A stretch of 64,000 nucleotides of DNA from Apilactobacillus bombintestini. GTDB taxonomy: Bacteria; Bacillota; Bacilli; Lactobacillales; Lactobacillaceae. The stretch is from assembly GCF_003627035.1 (NCBI RefSeq), contig NZ_CP032626.1:248001-312000 (forward strand), in the 5' to 3' direction. Below the pieces are notes generated by a model. The model did not search any database and was not told the DNA's origin. It worked only from the letters and a program-made list of their open reading frames with translations. How positions within the stretch are numbered: the first letter of the stretch is position 1; each line of letters begins with the position of its first letter. Positions 25,027 to 33,619 of the stretch are shown here, piece by piece. The position numbers and the translations under genes are program-made.

Positions 25027-25683
25027 ATGGACAAGAATGAAGAAATTATTAAAACCGCACACAGACGTTACGCCACTAAGAAATTCAATCCTAATAAGAA
25101 AATTTCTGACAAAGATTGGAACACTATTATGGAAGTAGCTCGTCTTTCACCAAGTTCCTTTGGTTTTTCACCATGGAAATTCTTATTGATTGAAAATGAC
25201 GACATTAAAAAGGCTATCTATAATGATGCTTGGGGAGCACAAAACAGTTTAGATGGTGCTAGCCACTTCGTAGTAGTATTAGCTAGAAAGAACGTCACTG
25301 CTACTTCTGAACAAGTACAACACATTACTGAAGCTGTCCAAGATCATACTTTCTCACCTGATTCAGCATTTACTAAGAAATTCACTGATTTTCAAGAAAA
25401 TGATTTTGATTTAAACAGTGAACGTACCTTATTTGATTGGGCAAGTAAGCAAACTTACATTGCTGTAGCCAACATGATGACCGCTGCTGCTGAATTAGAC
25501 TTAGATAGTTGTCCTATTGAAGGATTTAACCGTAAAAAGGTTAACGATACTTTAGCTTCTAAAGGCCTATTTGACCCAGAAAAATGGGAAGTATCATTAA
25601 TGGCCGGCTTTGGTTACCGTGACCAAGATATTACTCCTAAGAAACGTCAACCTATGGAAGAAATCTACAAGGTAGTTAAATAA
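25027..25683 (+). CDS. NAD(P)H-dependent nitroreductase family protein
   Basis: FMN-dependent oxidoreductase of 218 residues in the nitroreductase fold. It has HRRYATKKFNPNKKISDKDW at the N-terminus (the Arg-Arg-Tyr-x-x-Lys flavin phosphate contact), LSPSSFGFSPWKFLLIE (about residues 40-56), ASKQTYIAVANMMTAAAELD and DSCPIEGF before the C-terminal AGFGYRDQDITPKKRQP. It belongs to the NfsB/YdgI-like group, different from the Frm2-like nitroreductase at 10.2 kb. The ATG at 25027, nine bases after GGAG, is preferred to the GTG at 25021, which is only three bases away from it. Strong codon bias suggests high expression. Confidence 0.87.
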   Translation: MDKNEEIIKTAHRRYATKKFNPNKKISDKDWNTIMEVARLSPSSFGFSPWKFLLIENDDIKKAIYNDAWGAQNSLDGASHFVVVLARKNVTATSEQVQHITEAVQDHTFSPDSAFTKKFTDFQENDFDLNSERTLFDWASKQTYIAVANMMTAAAELDLDSCPIEGFNRKKVNDTLASKGLFDPEKWEVSLMAGFGYRDQDITPKKRQPMEEIYKVVK

Positions 25684-26003
25684 ATTATGAAAAAAGCAAC
25701 TAGGCATTCTGCGGGGATGTTTAGCTGCTTTTTTATTTTTTATTACTATTAAATAGATAGTCGTAACTTAGCGTGGTGAAGCCAAGTATAAATAATGCGT
25801 TACAAATTTGAAAAAGAGTAACTTTTTTAAAGTAAGGGGCAAAAGGGGGCACAATGTCCTATACATCAATGTTTATCATGTATATAGCCCGCCAAATGGA
25901 TTATTATCAGTTGAAAAAAATGCCGATTTAATTAAGAATTAATGATGGTATTGATACAGATAATATCAAATTTTCTAGATATATTCGGAATAGAGGAGAT
26001 ATC
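25684..26003 (+). other. 320-base space ahead of the fatty acid operon
   Basis: The first 50 bases hold a weak terminator hairpin (arms AAAAAGCA / TGCTTTTTT, 25691-25732). Further on there is a 25-codon reading frame at 25854-25931 (ATG four bases after GGGGG) and an inverted repeat TTGATA-7 bases-TATCAA at 25951-25969. The start of the fab transcript is not obvious. No FabT-type box was found. Confidence 0.5.
25951..25969. promoter_or_regulatory. Inverted repeat upstream of fabH
   Basis: 6-bp arms TTGATA / TATCAA with a 7-base spacer, about 35 bases before fabH. It may be the operator of the fatty acid operon; the spacing differs from the FabT boxes I know. Confidence 0.35.
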
Positions 26004-26975
26004 ATGAGCAGTTTTTCAATTATGGCAACTGCTAAAGCTGTTCCTGAAAAGATAGTTACTAATGATGATTTAGCGCAAATTATGGATACTTCTGATGAAT
26101 GGATCAGCAGAAGAACCGGAATTAAGGAACGTCGAATCGCCGTTAGCGAAACTACTACTTCTTTATGTGCTAAGGTAGCTTCACAATTACTAGAAAAAGC
26201 AGACGTGGATGCGAATGATATTGACTTTATCATCGTGGGAACGATGTCATCCGACTATCAAACCCCTTCAACTGCATCTGCAGTTCAAGGCATCATTGGT
26301 GCTAAGAATGCAATTGCTTTTGATATTAACGCTGCTTGTTCTGGTTTTGTGTTTGGAACTTACACACTTGCTTCCTTACTAAATAGCAAACCCAATGCCA
26401 AGGGAATTGTTATTGGTGGAGAACAATTAAGTAAGTTAATTAACTGGCAAGACCGTACCACTGCCGTATTATTCGGTGATGGTGCTGGTGGAATGCTAGT
26501 TTCCAACCAAGGCGATGGTGAGATTTTATCCACCAACTTAAAGAACTTTGGTGACAAGGGTGAGGCTTTACTTGCTGGACATATGACTGGGGATGAACAA
26601 TTCGGTGAAACGAAGGATCATACCGATCATTACTTCCACATGGATGGCCGCGGCGTATTTAACTTCGCTACTAAGAACGTGCCGGTCTCAATTAAAGAGG
26701 CAGCTGAAGATGCCAACATTGACTTAAGTGACATAAAGTACTTTGTGTTACATCAAGCTAATGCGCGTATCATCAAGAGCGTGGCCCGTAAAGTAGGCGT
26801 TAATGCTGATAAATTCCCGATTAACATCAATCATTATGGAAACACAGCAGCTGCTAGTGAACCAATTTTGTTGTCAGAAATGGTAGAAAATGGTTTAATA
26901 ACTAGGGGAGATATTATCGCCCTATCAGGTTTTGGTGGTGGCCTAACCACTGGAACTATTATTTTAAGGTACTAA
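26004..26975 (+). CDS. fabH: 3-Oxoacyl-ACP synthase III
   Basis: Initiating condensing enzyme of type II fatty acid synthesis, joining acetyl-CoA and malonyl-ACP; 323 residues, the normal length. The catalytic triad is visible: Cys112 in INAACSGF, His in FVLHQANARII, and Asn in INHYGNTAAAS. The C-terminal GFGGGLTTGTIILRY is typical. AGAGGAG precedes the ATG. It is the first gene of an operon running to the PPTase gene at 34.2 kb; gaps between genes are mostly under 50 bases. In many lactobacilli fabZ and the repressor fabT precede fabH, but neither is present here. Confidence 0.95.
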   Translation: MSSFSIMATAKAVPEKIVTNDDLAQIMDTSDEWISRRTGIKERRIAVSETTTSLCAKVASQLLEKADVDANDIDFIIVGTMSSDYQTPSTASAVQGIIGAKNAIAFDINAACSGFVFGTYTLASLLNSKPNAKGIVIGGEQLSKLINWQDRTTAVLFGDGAGGMLVSNQGDGEILSTNLKNFGDKGEALLAGHMTGDEQFGETKDHTDHYFHMDGRGVFNFATKNVPVSIKEAAEDANIDLSDIKYFVLHQANARIIKSVARKVGVNADKFPININHYGNTAAASEPILLSEMVENGLITRGDIIALSGFGGGLTTGTIILRY

Positions 26976-27006
26976 ATTTTATTTTTTATATGGAGTGAAT
27001 TATATT

Positions 27007-27255
27007 ATGGCAGACAAGAATGCAATTTTTGATAAAGTAAAAGAAATCGTTGTAGATCAATCAGACGTTAAGGCTGATGACATTAAGATGGAAACTAACT
27101 TCAAGGACGAACTAGACCTTGACAGTTTAGACCTATTCGAAATCATCGATGCTCTAGAAGATGAATACGACATCGAAATCGACACAGACAACGATATCGC
27201 TACTGTTCAACAATTAGTTGACTACGTTGCAAAACAAGTAGACGCTAACAACTAA
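27007..27255 (+). CDS. acpP: Acyl carrier protein
   Basis: Acidic carrier protein of 82 residues that holds the growing acyl chain on a phosphopantetheine arm. The modification site is Ser40 in ELDLDSLDLFEIIDALEDEY. The ATG at 27007 after TGGAGTG is the natural start; an in-frame ATG four codons upstream lacks a ribosome site. The PPTase at the end of the operon is its likely activating enzyme. Confidence 0.95.
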   Translation: MADKNAIFDKVKEIVVDQSDVKADDIKMETNFKDELDLDSLDLFEIIDALEDEYDIEIDTDNDIATVQQLVDYVAKQVDANN

Positions 27256-27285
27256 TTTTTAATTAAATCATAGGAGTGTTTAAGT

Positions 27286-28185
27286 TTGAATATTTGTTAT
27301 CTATTTAGTGGCCAAGGCAGTCAGTTTAAAGAAATGGGACAAGATTTATACAAATCAAATCCTATTTATAAACGTACCGTCGATGAGGCCTCAGAAACAT
27401 TGAATTTAAACTTAGCGGATCCAGAGATTTTTGATAATCCTAATAATACTCAAATTGCTATTTTAACGATGAGTGTAGCTATTCACCGTATTTTAGAAGA
27501 TAAAGTAGCAAAACCCGTTGCAATGATGGGCTTGAGTTTAGGTGAATATAGTGCTTTAGTTGCTGCTAAAGCACTATCTTTTCAATCAGGGCTAAAGCTA
27601 GTACACGATCGCTCACATTACATGGATGAAGCAGGTAAGCAAAATCCAGGTTCTATGGCTGCTGTATTGGGCCTTAGCCCTGATTTTGTAAAGAGCGTTT
27701 GTGATGAAATTGATGACGTTTACCCCGCAAATTACAACACTAATAAACAAGTAGTTATTGGTGGTACTAAGGACGGAGTTAAAAACGCTATGGCTGCATT
27801 AAAAGAAAAGGGTGCTAAGCGCGTAATTCCACTTAAGGTGGCAGTGGCTTCTCATACTCCATTAATGCAACCTGCATCTGATCAATTAGCTAAGCGTCTG
27901 GAAAGTGTAGACTTTACTGAACCCGAAGTTCCAGTTATCAGTAACACTACTGTGACTCCATTTACTAAGGATACAGTAAAAGATACCTTGACTAAGCAAT
28001 TAATCAATCCTACTCACTTTATGCAAGACGTGGACTCACTAAAAGATCAAAACATCGACGCCTTTATTGAAATCGGTCCTGGAAATACGCTAAGTAAACT
28101 TGCTAAGAAGACATTAAAGGCCGACACCTACAATGTAGAAAGTGTCGACACTTTAAACGAGTTATTGGATAAGCTAGGAGAATAA
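27286..28185 (+). CDS. fabD: Malonyl-CoA:ACP transacylase
   Basis: Transfers malonyl from CoA to ACP for chain elongation; 299 residues. It starts with a TTG codon after AGGAGTG, giving MNICYLFSGQGSQFKEMGQD. The active-site Ser is in MMGLSLGEYSAL, the malonate-binding Arg is in the LVHDRSHYMDEAG segment, and the catalytic His is in VASHTPLM. It follows acpP by about 30 bases and precedes fabG by two bases. Confidence 0.94.
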   Translation: MNICYLFSGQGSQFKEMGQDLYKSNPIYKRTVDEASETLNLNLADPEIFDNPNNTQIAILTMSVAIHRILEDKVAKPVAMMGLSLGEYSALVAAKALSFQSGLKLVHDRSHYMDEAGKQNPGSMAAVLGLSPDFVKSVCDEIDDVYPANYNTNKQVVIGGTKDGVKNAMAALKEKGAKRVIPLKVAVASHTPLMQPASDQLAKRLESVDFTEPEVPVISNTTVTPFTKDTVKDTLTKQLINPTHFMQDVDSLKDQNIDAFIEIGPGNTLSKLAKKTLKADTYNVESVDTLNELLDKLGE

Positions 28186-28187
28186 CT

Positions 28188-28928
28188 ATGGAAAATAACG
28201 AAAAACAAGTAATACTAATCACTGGTGCAACTAAAGGTTTAGGTTTAGCTGATGCTATTCGTTTGTCAAAAAATGACAACAACATCGTAATTGTTAACTC
28301 ACACCGTGAATTAAGCGACGATGAAATGAAAGCTCTACAAGCTAACTTTGACCGCGAAGTAGACGTATTAGTAGGTGACGTGGCTTCTGAAGAAGACGCT
28401 AAATCTATGATTGATACTGTAGTTGATAAATACGGCAAGATTGACGTATTAGTTAACAATGCTGGTATTACTCAAGATACTCTACTAACTAGAATGAAGG
28501 CTGACTCATTCAAACAAGTCCTAGATACTAACTTGTTTGGAGTATTTAACATGACTAAGTTTGCTCTAAAGAAGATGCAAAAAGCTCGTAAGGGTTGCAT
28601 CATCAACATGTCCAGTATCGCTGGATTACACGGTAACCTAGGTCAAGCTAACTACTCATCAACTAAGGCCGGATTAGTTGGTTTAACTAAGACTACTGCC
28701 CAAGAAGGTTCTCTACGTGGTATCCGTTGTAACGCCGTTGCTCCGGGTATGATCAAGACTGCTATGACTGACAAGTTAAGTGACAAAAACATCAAAGCTT
28801 GGGAAGAACAAATTCCTTCCAAACGTTTCGGTACACCTGACGAAGTTGCTCAAGTAGTAGAATTCTTAATCAATGATGAATACATGAATGGACAAGTTAT
28901 CACCGTTGACGGTGGATTAACTATGTAG
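28188..28928 (+). CDS. fabG: 3-Oxoacyl-ACP reductase
   Basis: NADPH-dependent short-chain dehydrogenase of 246 residues that reduces 3-oxoacyl-ACP. The cofactor motif is ITGATKGLGLA, and the catalytic Ser, Tyr and Lys are in NMSSIAGLHGNLGQANYSST followed by KAG. GVFNMTK and the final ITVDGGLTM are typical. It begins two bases after fabD. In many relatives fabF follows here; in this window accB follows after 46 bases and fabF lies 6 kb downstream. Confidence 0.94.
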   Translation: MENNEKQVILITGATKGLGLADAIRLSKNDNNIVIVNSHRELSDDEMKALQANFDREVDVLVGDVASEEDAKSMIDTVVDKYGKIDVLVNNAGITQDTLLTRMKADSFKQVLDTNLFGVFNMTKFALKKMQKARKGCIINMSSIAGLHGNLGQANYSSTKAGLVGLTKTTAQEGSLRGIRCNAVAPGMIKTAMTDKLSDKNIKAWEEQIPSKRFGTPDEVAQVVEFLINDEYMNGQVITVDGGLTM

Positions 28929-28974
28929 TCTAAGTTAAGTAAGAAAATTCTTAATTAACAGGAGACATTTAAAA

Positions 28975-29421
28975 ATGGATCAAAAAGATATTGAAAATCT
29001 AATGGACAAATTCGATAAGTCCAGTATGAAAGAATTTAAGGTAACTGCTGACGACGGTACTAATTTATACTTCAGTAAATTAGAACATGCTCCCGTTCAA
29101 AACGTAGCACCTGCTGCAGGTAATACTGCCGCACCCGCTGCAAGCAACGACAGCAAGCCAGCAGCTCAACCTACAAACAGTGCTTCTAAGATTAAGGCAC
29201 CACTTGTAGGAATTGTTTACTTTGCTCCAAGTCCTGACAAGCCAGTTTACAAAAAAGTAGGCGACCACGTTAAGAAGGGTGACGTTGTCTGCGTTATTGA
29301 AGCTATGAAGGTTATCAACGAAGTAAAGAGTCCTATTTCTGGTACTATTACTAAGAAAGTAGCTGAAAATGGTGACATGGTTGAATACAACCAACCAATT
29401 TTTGAAATCGAGGAGGACTAG
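28975..29421 (+). CDS. accB: Biotin carboxyl carrier protein of acetyl-CoA carboxylase
   Basis: Carrier subunit of acetyl-CoA carboxylase, 148 residues. An N-terminal segment (1-40) and an Ala/Pro/Asn-rich linker (41-72) precede the biotinyl domain. The biotinylated Lys112 is in VIEAMKVINEV; the domain has PSPDKPVYKKVGDHVKKGD ahead of it. It forms the carboxylase with accC, accD and accA in the same operon. AGGAGA precedes the ATG, and the stop is two bases from the fabZ-like gene. Confidence 0.95.
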   Translation: MDQKDIENLMDKFDKSSMKEFKVTADDGTNLYFSKLEHAPVQNVAPAAGNTAAPAASNDSKPAAQPTNSASKIKAPLVGIVYFAPSPDKPVYKKVGDHVKKGDVVCVIEAMKVINEVKSPISGTITKKVAENGDMVEYNQPIFEIEED

Positions 29422-29423
29422 TC

Positions 29424-29837
29424 ATGGACTACAACGTACATGATTTCATTCCCCAAAGATACCCATTCCAAATGATTGATAAGATTTTGGAAGTTAGACC
29501 AGGTGAAGGCGCTAAAGCTTTGAAGCTTTTAAACGTTAACGAATGGTTCTTTCAAAACCAAGAAAAAGAATTTGGGATGCCTAGACCAATCGCAATGGAA
29601 ATGCTAGCCCAAACCGGGGTTTGCGCATTACTATCCATGCCCGAAAACAAAGGTAAGAATGTCTTCTTTGGTGGAATCAAAGATGCTACTTATAAAGACA
29701 GTTTTCGTCCCGGCGATAAGTTGGAATTAGCTGTGGAAATGACTAAGCTAAAGAGAAACATTGGTGAAGGTCACGGAACAGTTACCCGAGATGGCGAAGT
29801 TATTTGTGAAGGTACTTTAATCTTTGCAATTGAATAG
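29424..29837 (+). CDS. FabZ-like hot-dog protein lacking the catalytic histidine
   Basis: Protein of 137 residues with the hot-dog dehydratase fold of FabZ, placed between accB and accC where fabZ is expected. Fold marks are IPQRYPFQMIDKILEVRPGE and MEMLAQTG, and the acidic active-site residue is kept (Glu59). The catalytic His of FabZ, found in GHFPGxPVMPGV, is missing: the corresponding stretch reads FFQNQEKEFGMPRPIA, without any His. The second FabZ at 34537 has the His. This protein may bind acyl-ACP without dehydrating it, use another residue, or assist the active enzyme; I recall similar proteins annotated only as FabZ family in other lactobacilli. GAGGAGG precedes the ATG. Confidence 0.82.
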   Translation: MDYNVHDFIPQRYPFQMIDKILEVRPGEGAKALKLLNVNEWFFQNQEKEFGMPRPIAMEMLAQTGVCALLSMPENKGKNVFFGGIKDATYKDSFRPGDKLELAVEMTKLKRNIGEGHGTVTRDGEVICEGTLIFAIE

Positions 29838-29858
29838 AGTTCATAAAGGATGGGTGAA

Positions 29859-31232
29859 ATGTTTAAAAAGGTATTAATTGCTAACCGTGGAGAAATCGCG
29901 GTGCAAATCATAAGATCACTACATGAGATGAACATTAAAGCTGTTGCCGTTTATTCAACTGCCGATAAAGATAGCATGTTTGTTAAATTAGCGGATGAAT
30001 CCGTATGTATTGGTGGACCACAACCAAGTGAATCATACTTGAACATGGCTGCCATTATTGACGCCGCAATTCTAACTAACAGTGAAGCTATCCACCCCGG
30101 TTACGGATTCTTATCCGAAAACGCTGAATTTGCTGAACTATGTGAAAAGTGTTCTATTAAGTTCATTGGTCCTAGTTCAAAAGTAATTGATTTAATGGGA
30201 AATAAATCTCATGCTAAAGCAGCAATGAAGAAGAGTGGCGTTCCAACTATTCCTGGTAGCGATGGTTCTATCGATAGTTTGGATGATGCTTTGAAATTAG
30301 CTGATGAAATTGGCTACCCTGTAATGCTTAAAGCATCTGCAGGTGGTGGTGGTAAAGGTATTCGTGAATGTGACAATGCCGAAGAATTAACTGAAATCTT
30401 CAACACTACCAAGCGTGAAGCTAGAATTTCATATAATGATGATTCATTGTACATGGAAAAAGATTTAAGCGACGCAAAACATATTGAAATGCAAGTCATT
30501 GCTGATCAAAAAGGTAACGTTGTTTACTTCCCTGAACGTGATTGTTCACTACAAAGAAGTCATCAAAAAATCATTGAAGAAACTCCATGTATGGAAGTTT
30601 CTCAAGACCAACGTGAATATTTAGGTAAAATTGTAGCTAAGGCTACAAAAGAAATCGGTTATGAAAATACCGGTACCTTTGAATTCTTATTAGATGAAAA
30701 AACTAATAACTTCTACTTCATGGAGATGAATACTCGTCTTCAAGTAGAACACACTGTTTCTGAAGAAGTTGCTGGTGTGCAATTAATTAAAGCACAAATC
30801 CAAGTAGCTGCTGGTGAAGAATTACCATTTACTCAAGATGACATCAAGGTAGATAGTTATGCAATCGAATGTCGTATTAACGCTGAAGACCCAGCTAACG
30901 ACTTCCGTCCATCACCAGGTAAACTAGAACGCGTTAGTTTCCCATTCGGAACTGAAGGTGTTCGTATTGATTCAGGTGTGGAATCAGGGGATACAATCTC
31001 ACCTTTCTATGATTCAATGATTTCTAAGATCATTGTACATATGCCTGATAAGCCTCAGGCTGTAGTAAAAATGAGACGAGTAATTGATGAATTTAAGGTT
31101 GATGGTGTTAAAACTAACCGTCAATTCCTAGACGATTTGTTACAAGACAAACATTTCAATGCATCAGATTTCAATAACCTATACATTGAAAAATCATTCT
31201 TGAAAGAGTGGTTGAAAAAAGTTGAAAAATAA
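29859..31232 (+). CDS. accC: Biotin carboxylase subunit of acetyl-CoA carboxylase
   Basis: ATP-grasp enzyme of about 457 residues that carboxylates biotin on AccB. It has the preATP-grasp start FKKVLIANRGEIAVQII, HPGYGFLSEN, the Gly-rich ATP loop KASAGGGGKGIRE, MQVIADQKGN, ERDCSLQRSHQK and MEMNTRLQVEHTVSE with metal ligands, and a biotin carboxylase C-domain (ECRINAEDP). The ATG at 29859 is chosen because the upstream ATG at 29850 lies inside the ribosome site AAAGGA. Its end overlaps the accD start by about eleven bases. Confidence 0.95.
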   Translation: MFKKVLIANRGEIAVQIIRSLHEMNIKAVAVYSTADKDSMFVKLADESVCIGGPQPSESYLNMAAIIDAAILTNSEAIHPGYGFLSENAEFAELCEKCSIKFIGPSSKVIDLMGNKSHAKAAMKKSGVPTIPGSDGSIDSLDDALKLADEIGYPVMLKASAGGGGKGIRECDNAEELTEIFNTTKREARISYNDDSLYMEKDLSDAKHIEMQVIADQKGNVVYFPERDCSLQRSHQKIIEETPCMEVSQDQREYLGKIVAKATKEIGYENTGTFEFLLDEKTNNFYFMEMNTRLQVEHTVSEEVAGVQLIKAQIQVAAGEELPFTQDDIKVDSYAIECRINAEDPANDFRPSPGKLERVSFPFGTEGVRIDSGVESGDTISPFYDSMISKIIVHMPDKPQAVVKMRRVIDEFKVDGVKTNRQFLDDLLQDKHFNASDFNNLYIEKSFLKEWLKKVEK

Positions 31233-32040
31233 TAAATCAGAAAATGAACAAGATCTACAAACTTTGATGGATAAAATTCCTGATCATTTGTTTATCAAAT
31301 GTCCTGTTTGTGGAAAAAGTTTTTACAACAAAAAAATAGGCGCATACAAGTTATGTCCTAATTGTGGTTATGGATTTAGATTAGGTGCACAAGAAAGAAT
31401 CGATATGACAGTAGATGAATTTACTCCAATCGATACTGAATTATCTGCACCAGAAAGATTTTTAGGCGATGAAAAATACGCTGGTAAATTGGAAAAATCT
31501 AAAAAGATAACTGACTTAAACGAAAGTGTCCAAACCGGATTTGCTAAAATCGGCGACCAAGAATTTGGTTTAGGTGTCATGGATTCTCGTTTTATTATGG
31601 GAAGTCTTGGTACTGCTACCGGAGAAAAGTTAGCTCGTTTATTTGAACAAGCTACTGAAAAGAACCTACCTGTCGTAGTCTTCTCTTGTTCTGGTGGTGC
31701 TCGTATGCAAGAAGGTATTCACTCATTAATGCAAATGGCTAAAGTATCACAAGCGGTTTCTGATCACGCCGAAAAAGGATTACTATACATTTCAGTATTA
31801 ACTGATCCTACTACCGGTGGGGTAACTGCTAGTTATGCTATGGAAGGTGACATTAACATCGCCGAACCACGTACATTAATCGGTTTTGCTGGACGTCGAG
31901 TTATTGAAAAGACTATTCAACAACGCCCACCTAAGGATTTCCAACGTGCAGAAACTTTACTACACAATGGATTCTTAGATGCCATTGTTAAACGTCAAGA
32001 TATGAAATCAGTTTTAGCCAAACTATTGGCTTGGAATTAG
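31222..32040 (+). CDS. accD: Acetyl-CoA carboxylase carboxyltransferase subunit beta
   Basis: Transcarboxylase subunit of 272 residues. A four-cysteine zinc ribbon is near the N-terminus (CPVCGKSF and CPNCGYGF, about residues 32-53), followed by the crotonase-like domain with VFSCSGGARMQEGIHSLMQM and LTDPTTGGVTASYAM. The start is a TTG that overlaps accC, so translation is probably coupled. It forms the alpha2beta2 enzyme with accA, which begins 12 bases after its stop. Confidence 0.94.
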   Translation: MKNNKSENEQDLQTLMDKIPDHLFIKCPVCGKSFYNKKIGAYKLCPNCGYGFRLGAQERIDMTVDEFTPIDTELSAPERFLGDEKYAGKLEKSKKITDLNESVQTGFAKIGDQEFGLGVMDSRFIMGSLGTATGEKLARLFEQATEKNLPVVVFSCSGGARMQEGIHSLMQMAKVSQAVSDHAEKGLLYISVLTDPTTGGVTASYAMEGDINIAEPRTLIGFAGRRVIEKTIQQRPPKDFQRAETLLHNGFLDAIVKRQDMKSVLAKLLAWN

Positions 32041-32052
32041 GAGGAGGATATT

Positions 32053-32820
32053 ATGACCAAAGCATACGATCGTGTTCTTGCGGCTAGAAGTGCTGATAAA
32101 ATTAGTATCCAATCCCTAGTTGCTGGAATAACTGATGACTTTATGGAATTACATGGTGACCGTGCTTACAGTGACGATCCTGCGGTATACGCTGGTATCG
32201 GAACTATTGATGGACAACCGGTTACTATTACAAGTATTCAAAAAGGTGATAACACCGACGAAAATATCGAAAGACATTTTGGTTCGGCTGAACCTTCCGG
32301 ATACAGAAAAGCATTGCGTTTGATGAAGCAAGCTGAAAAATTCAATCGTCCTATCATCAACTTAGTTAACACACCGGGTGCTTACCCAGGTATGGATGCT
32401 GAATACAAGGGACAAGGTTACATGATTGCTCAATCAATCATGCAAGGTCTTAAGTTAAAAGTTCCATACATCACTGTTATTGTTGGTGAAGGAGGCAGTG
32501 GTGGTGCTCTAGCATTAGCTGTGGGTGACACTGTCTGGGCCTTTGAAAACAGTATCTATTCAGTATTATCTCCTGAAGGATACGCAACCATTTTATGGAA
32601 AGACTCCAGTAAAGCTGCCGAAGCTGCTGAACAAATGCAATTAACTCCTAAGGATTTATTATCAAACCACATTATTGATAAGATTATTCCGGAAGTTAAA
32701 GATGCAAAGACAATGCAAAACTTTAAAGATGCATTAATTGATAAAATAAATGAACTTAAAAAATTACCTACAGAAGAATTGTTGGCTCAACGTCACGAAC
32801 GTTACCGTAAATTCAACTAA
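32053..32820 (+). CDS. accA: Acetyl-CoA carboxylase carboxyltransferase subunit alpha
   Basis: Transcarboxylase subunit of 255 residues, shorter than the E. coli protein (about 319) as is usual in lactobacilli because the N-terminal helical part is reduced. Core motifs are FMELHGDRAYSDDPAVYAGI, NLVNTPGAYPGMDAEYKGQG and VGEGGSGGALALAVGDTVW, with SVLSPEGYATILWKDSSKA near the active site. GGAGGA precedes the ATG. It completes the four-subunit carboxylase encoded in this operon. Confidence 0.94.
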   Translation: MTKAYDRVLAARSADKISIQSLVAGITDDFMELHGDRAYSDDPAVYAGIGTIDGQPVTITSIQKGDNTDENIERHFGSAEPSGYRKALRLMKQAEKFNRPIINLVNTPGAYPGMDAEYKGQGYMIAQSIMQGLKLKVPYITVIVGEGGSGGALALAVGDTVWAFENSIYSVLSPEGYATILWKDSSKAAEAAEQMQLTPKDLLSNHIIDKIIPEVKDAKTMQNFKDALIDKINELKKLPTEELLAQRHERYRKFN

Positions 32821-32857
32821 TGTAATTTATTGATTTGTAAATAGGAGGCCAAATCAA

Positions 32858-33619
32858 ATGTCAAATTTATTAGATGGAAAAACTATTGTTGTTATGGGTG
32901 TTGCAAACAAGCGTAGTATTGCTTGGGGTTGTGCTAAGTCATTATTAGATAACGGTGCTAAAGTTATCTTAACTTACCAAAATGACCGTCTAAAGCGTCA
33001 ACTTGAAAAATTAGTTCCAGAAGGAACTCCAATGATTGAATGTGATGTTGCTGAAGACAGTAACGTTGAAAATACTTTCAATGAAATCCATGAAAAGTAT
33101 GGAAACATTGATGGTGTTGTTCATGCTATTGCTTACGCTGACAAGAAGACTCTTGAAGGTGGCGTAATCGATGTTGAAAAAGATGGTTACAACCTAGCTC
33201 AAGACGTTAGTGCTTACTCATTAATTTCAGTATCACGTTTCGCAAGTCGTATTATGAACCCATCTGGTAGTATTGCTACTTTAACTTACATGGGTTCAAC
33301 TCGTGCTATCCCTTCATACAACATGATGGGTGTTGCTAAAGCTGCTCTAGAATCAAACGTAAGATACTTAGCTAGTGACTTAGGTCCTAACAAGATCCGT
33401 GTTAACGCTATTTCAGCTGGTGCTATCAAGACTCTTGCTGTTACTGGTATCAAGAACCACGGTGACTTACTAAAAGAATCTAAGGCAAGAACTGTTGATG
33501 GTGAACCTGTTGATACTACTCAAGTTGGTAACGTTGCTACCTTCTTAATGAGTGACCTATCAACTGGTTTAACTGGTGACATCATTTACGCTGATAAGGG
33601 TGTTCATTTACTTGCTTAA
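32858..33619 (+). CDS. fabI: Enoyl-ACP reductase I
   Basis: NADH-dependent enoyl-ACP reductase of 253 residues, the last reduction of each elongation cycle and the target of triclosan in related species. The cofactor region is IVVMGVANKRSIAWGCAKSL, and the active-site Tyr and Lys are in IPSYNMMGVAKAALESNVRYL. GDIIYADKGVHLL closes the protein. GGAGG precedes the ATG. It is the only enoyl reductase seen in the cluster. Confidence 0.95.
   Translation: MSNLLDGKTIVVMGVANKRSIAWGCAKSLLDNGAKVILTYQNDRLKRQLEKLVPEGTPMIECDVAEDSNVENTFNEIHEKYGNIDGVVHAIAYADKKTLEGGVIDVEKDGYNLAQDVSAYSLISVSRFASRIMNPSGSIATLTYMGSTRAIPSYNMMGVAKAALESNVRYLASDLGPNKIRVNAISAGAIKTLAVTGIKNHGDLLKESKARTVDGEPVDTTQVGNVATFLMSDLSTGLTGDIIYADKGVHLLA

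Noticed and set aside
25684-26003. FabT operator before fabH
   Set aside because: The inverted repeat found (TTGATA-7-TATCAA) has a longer spacer than FabT boxes and no fabT gene is present.
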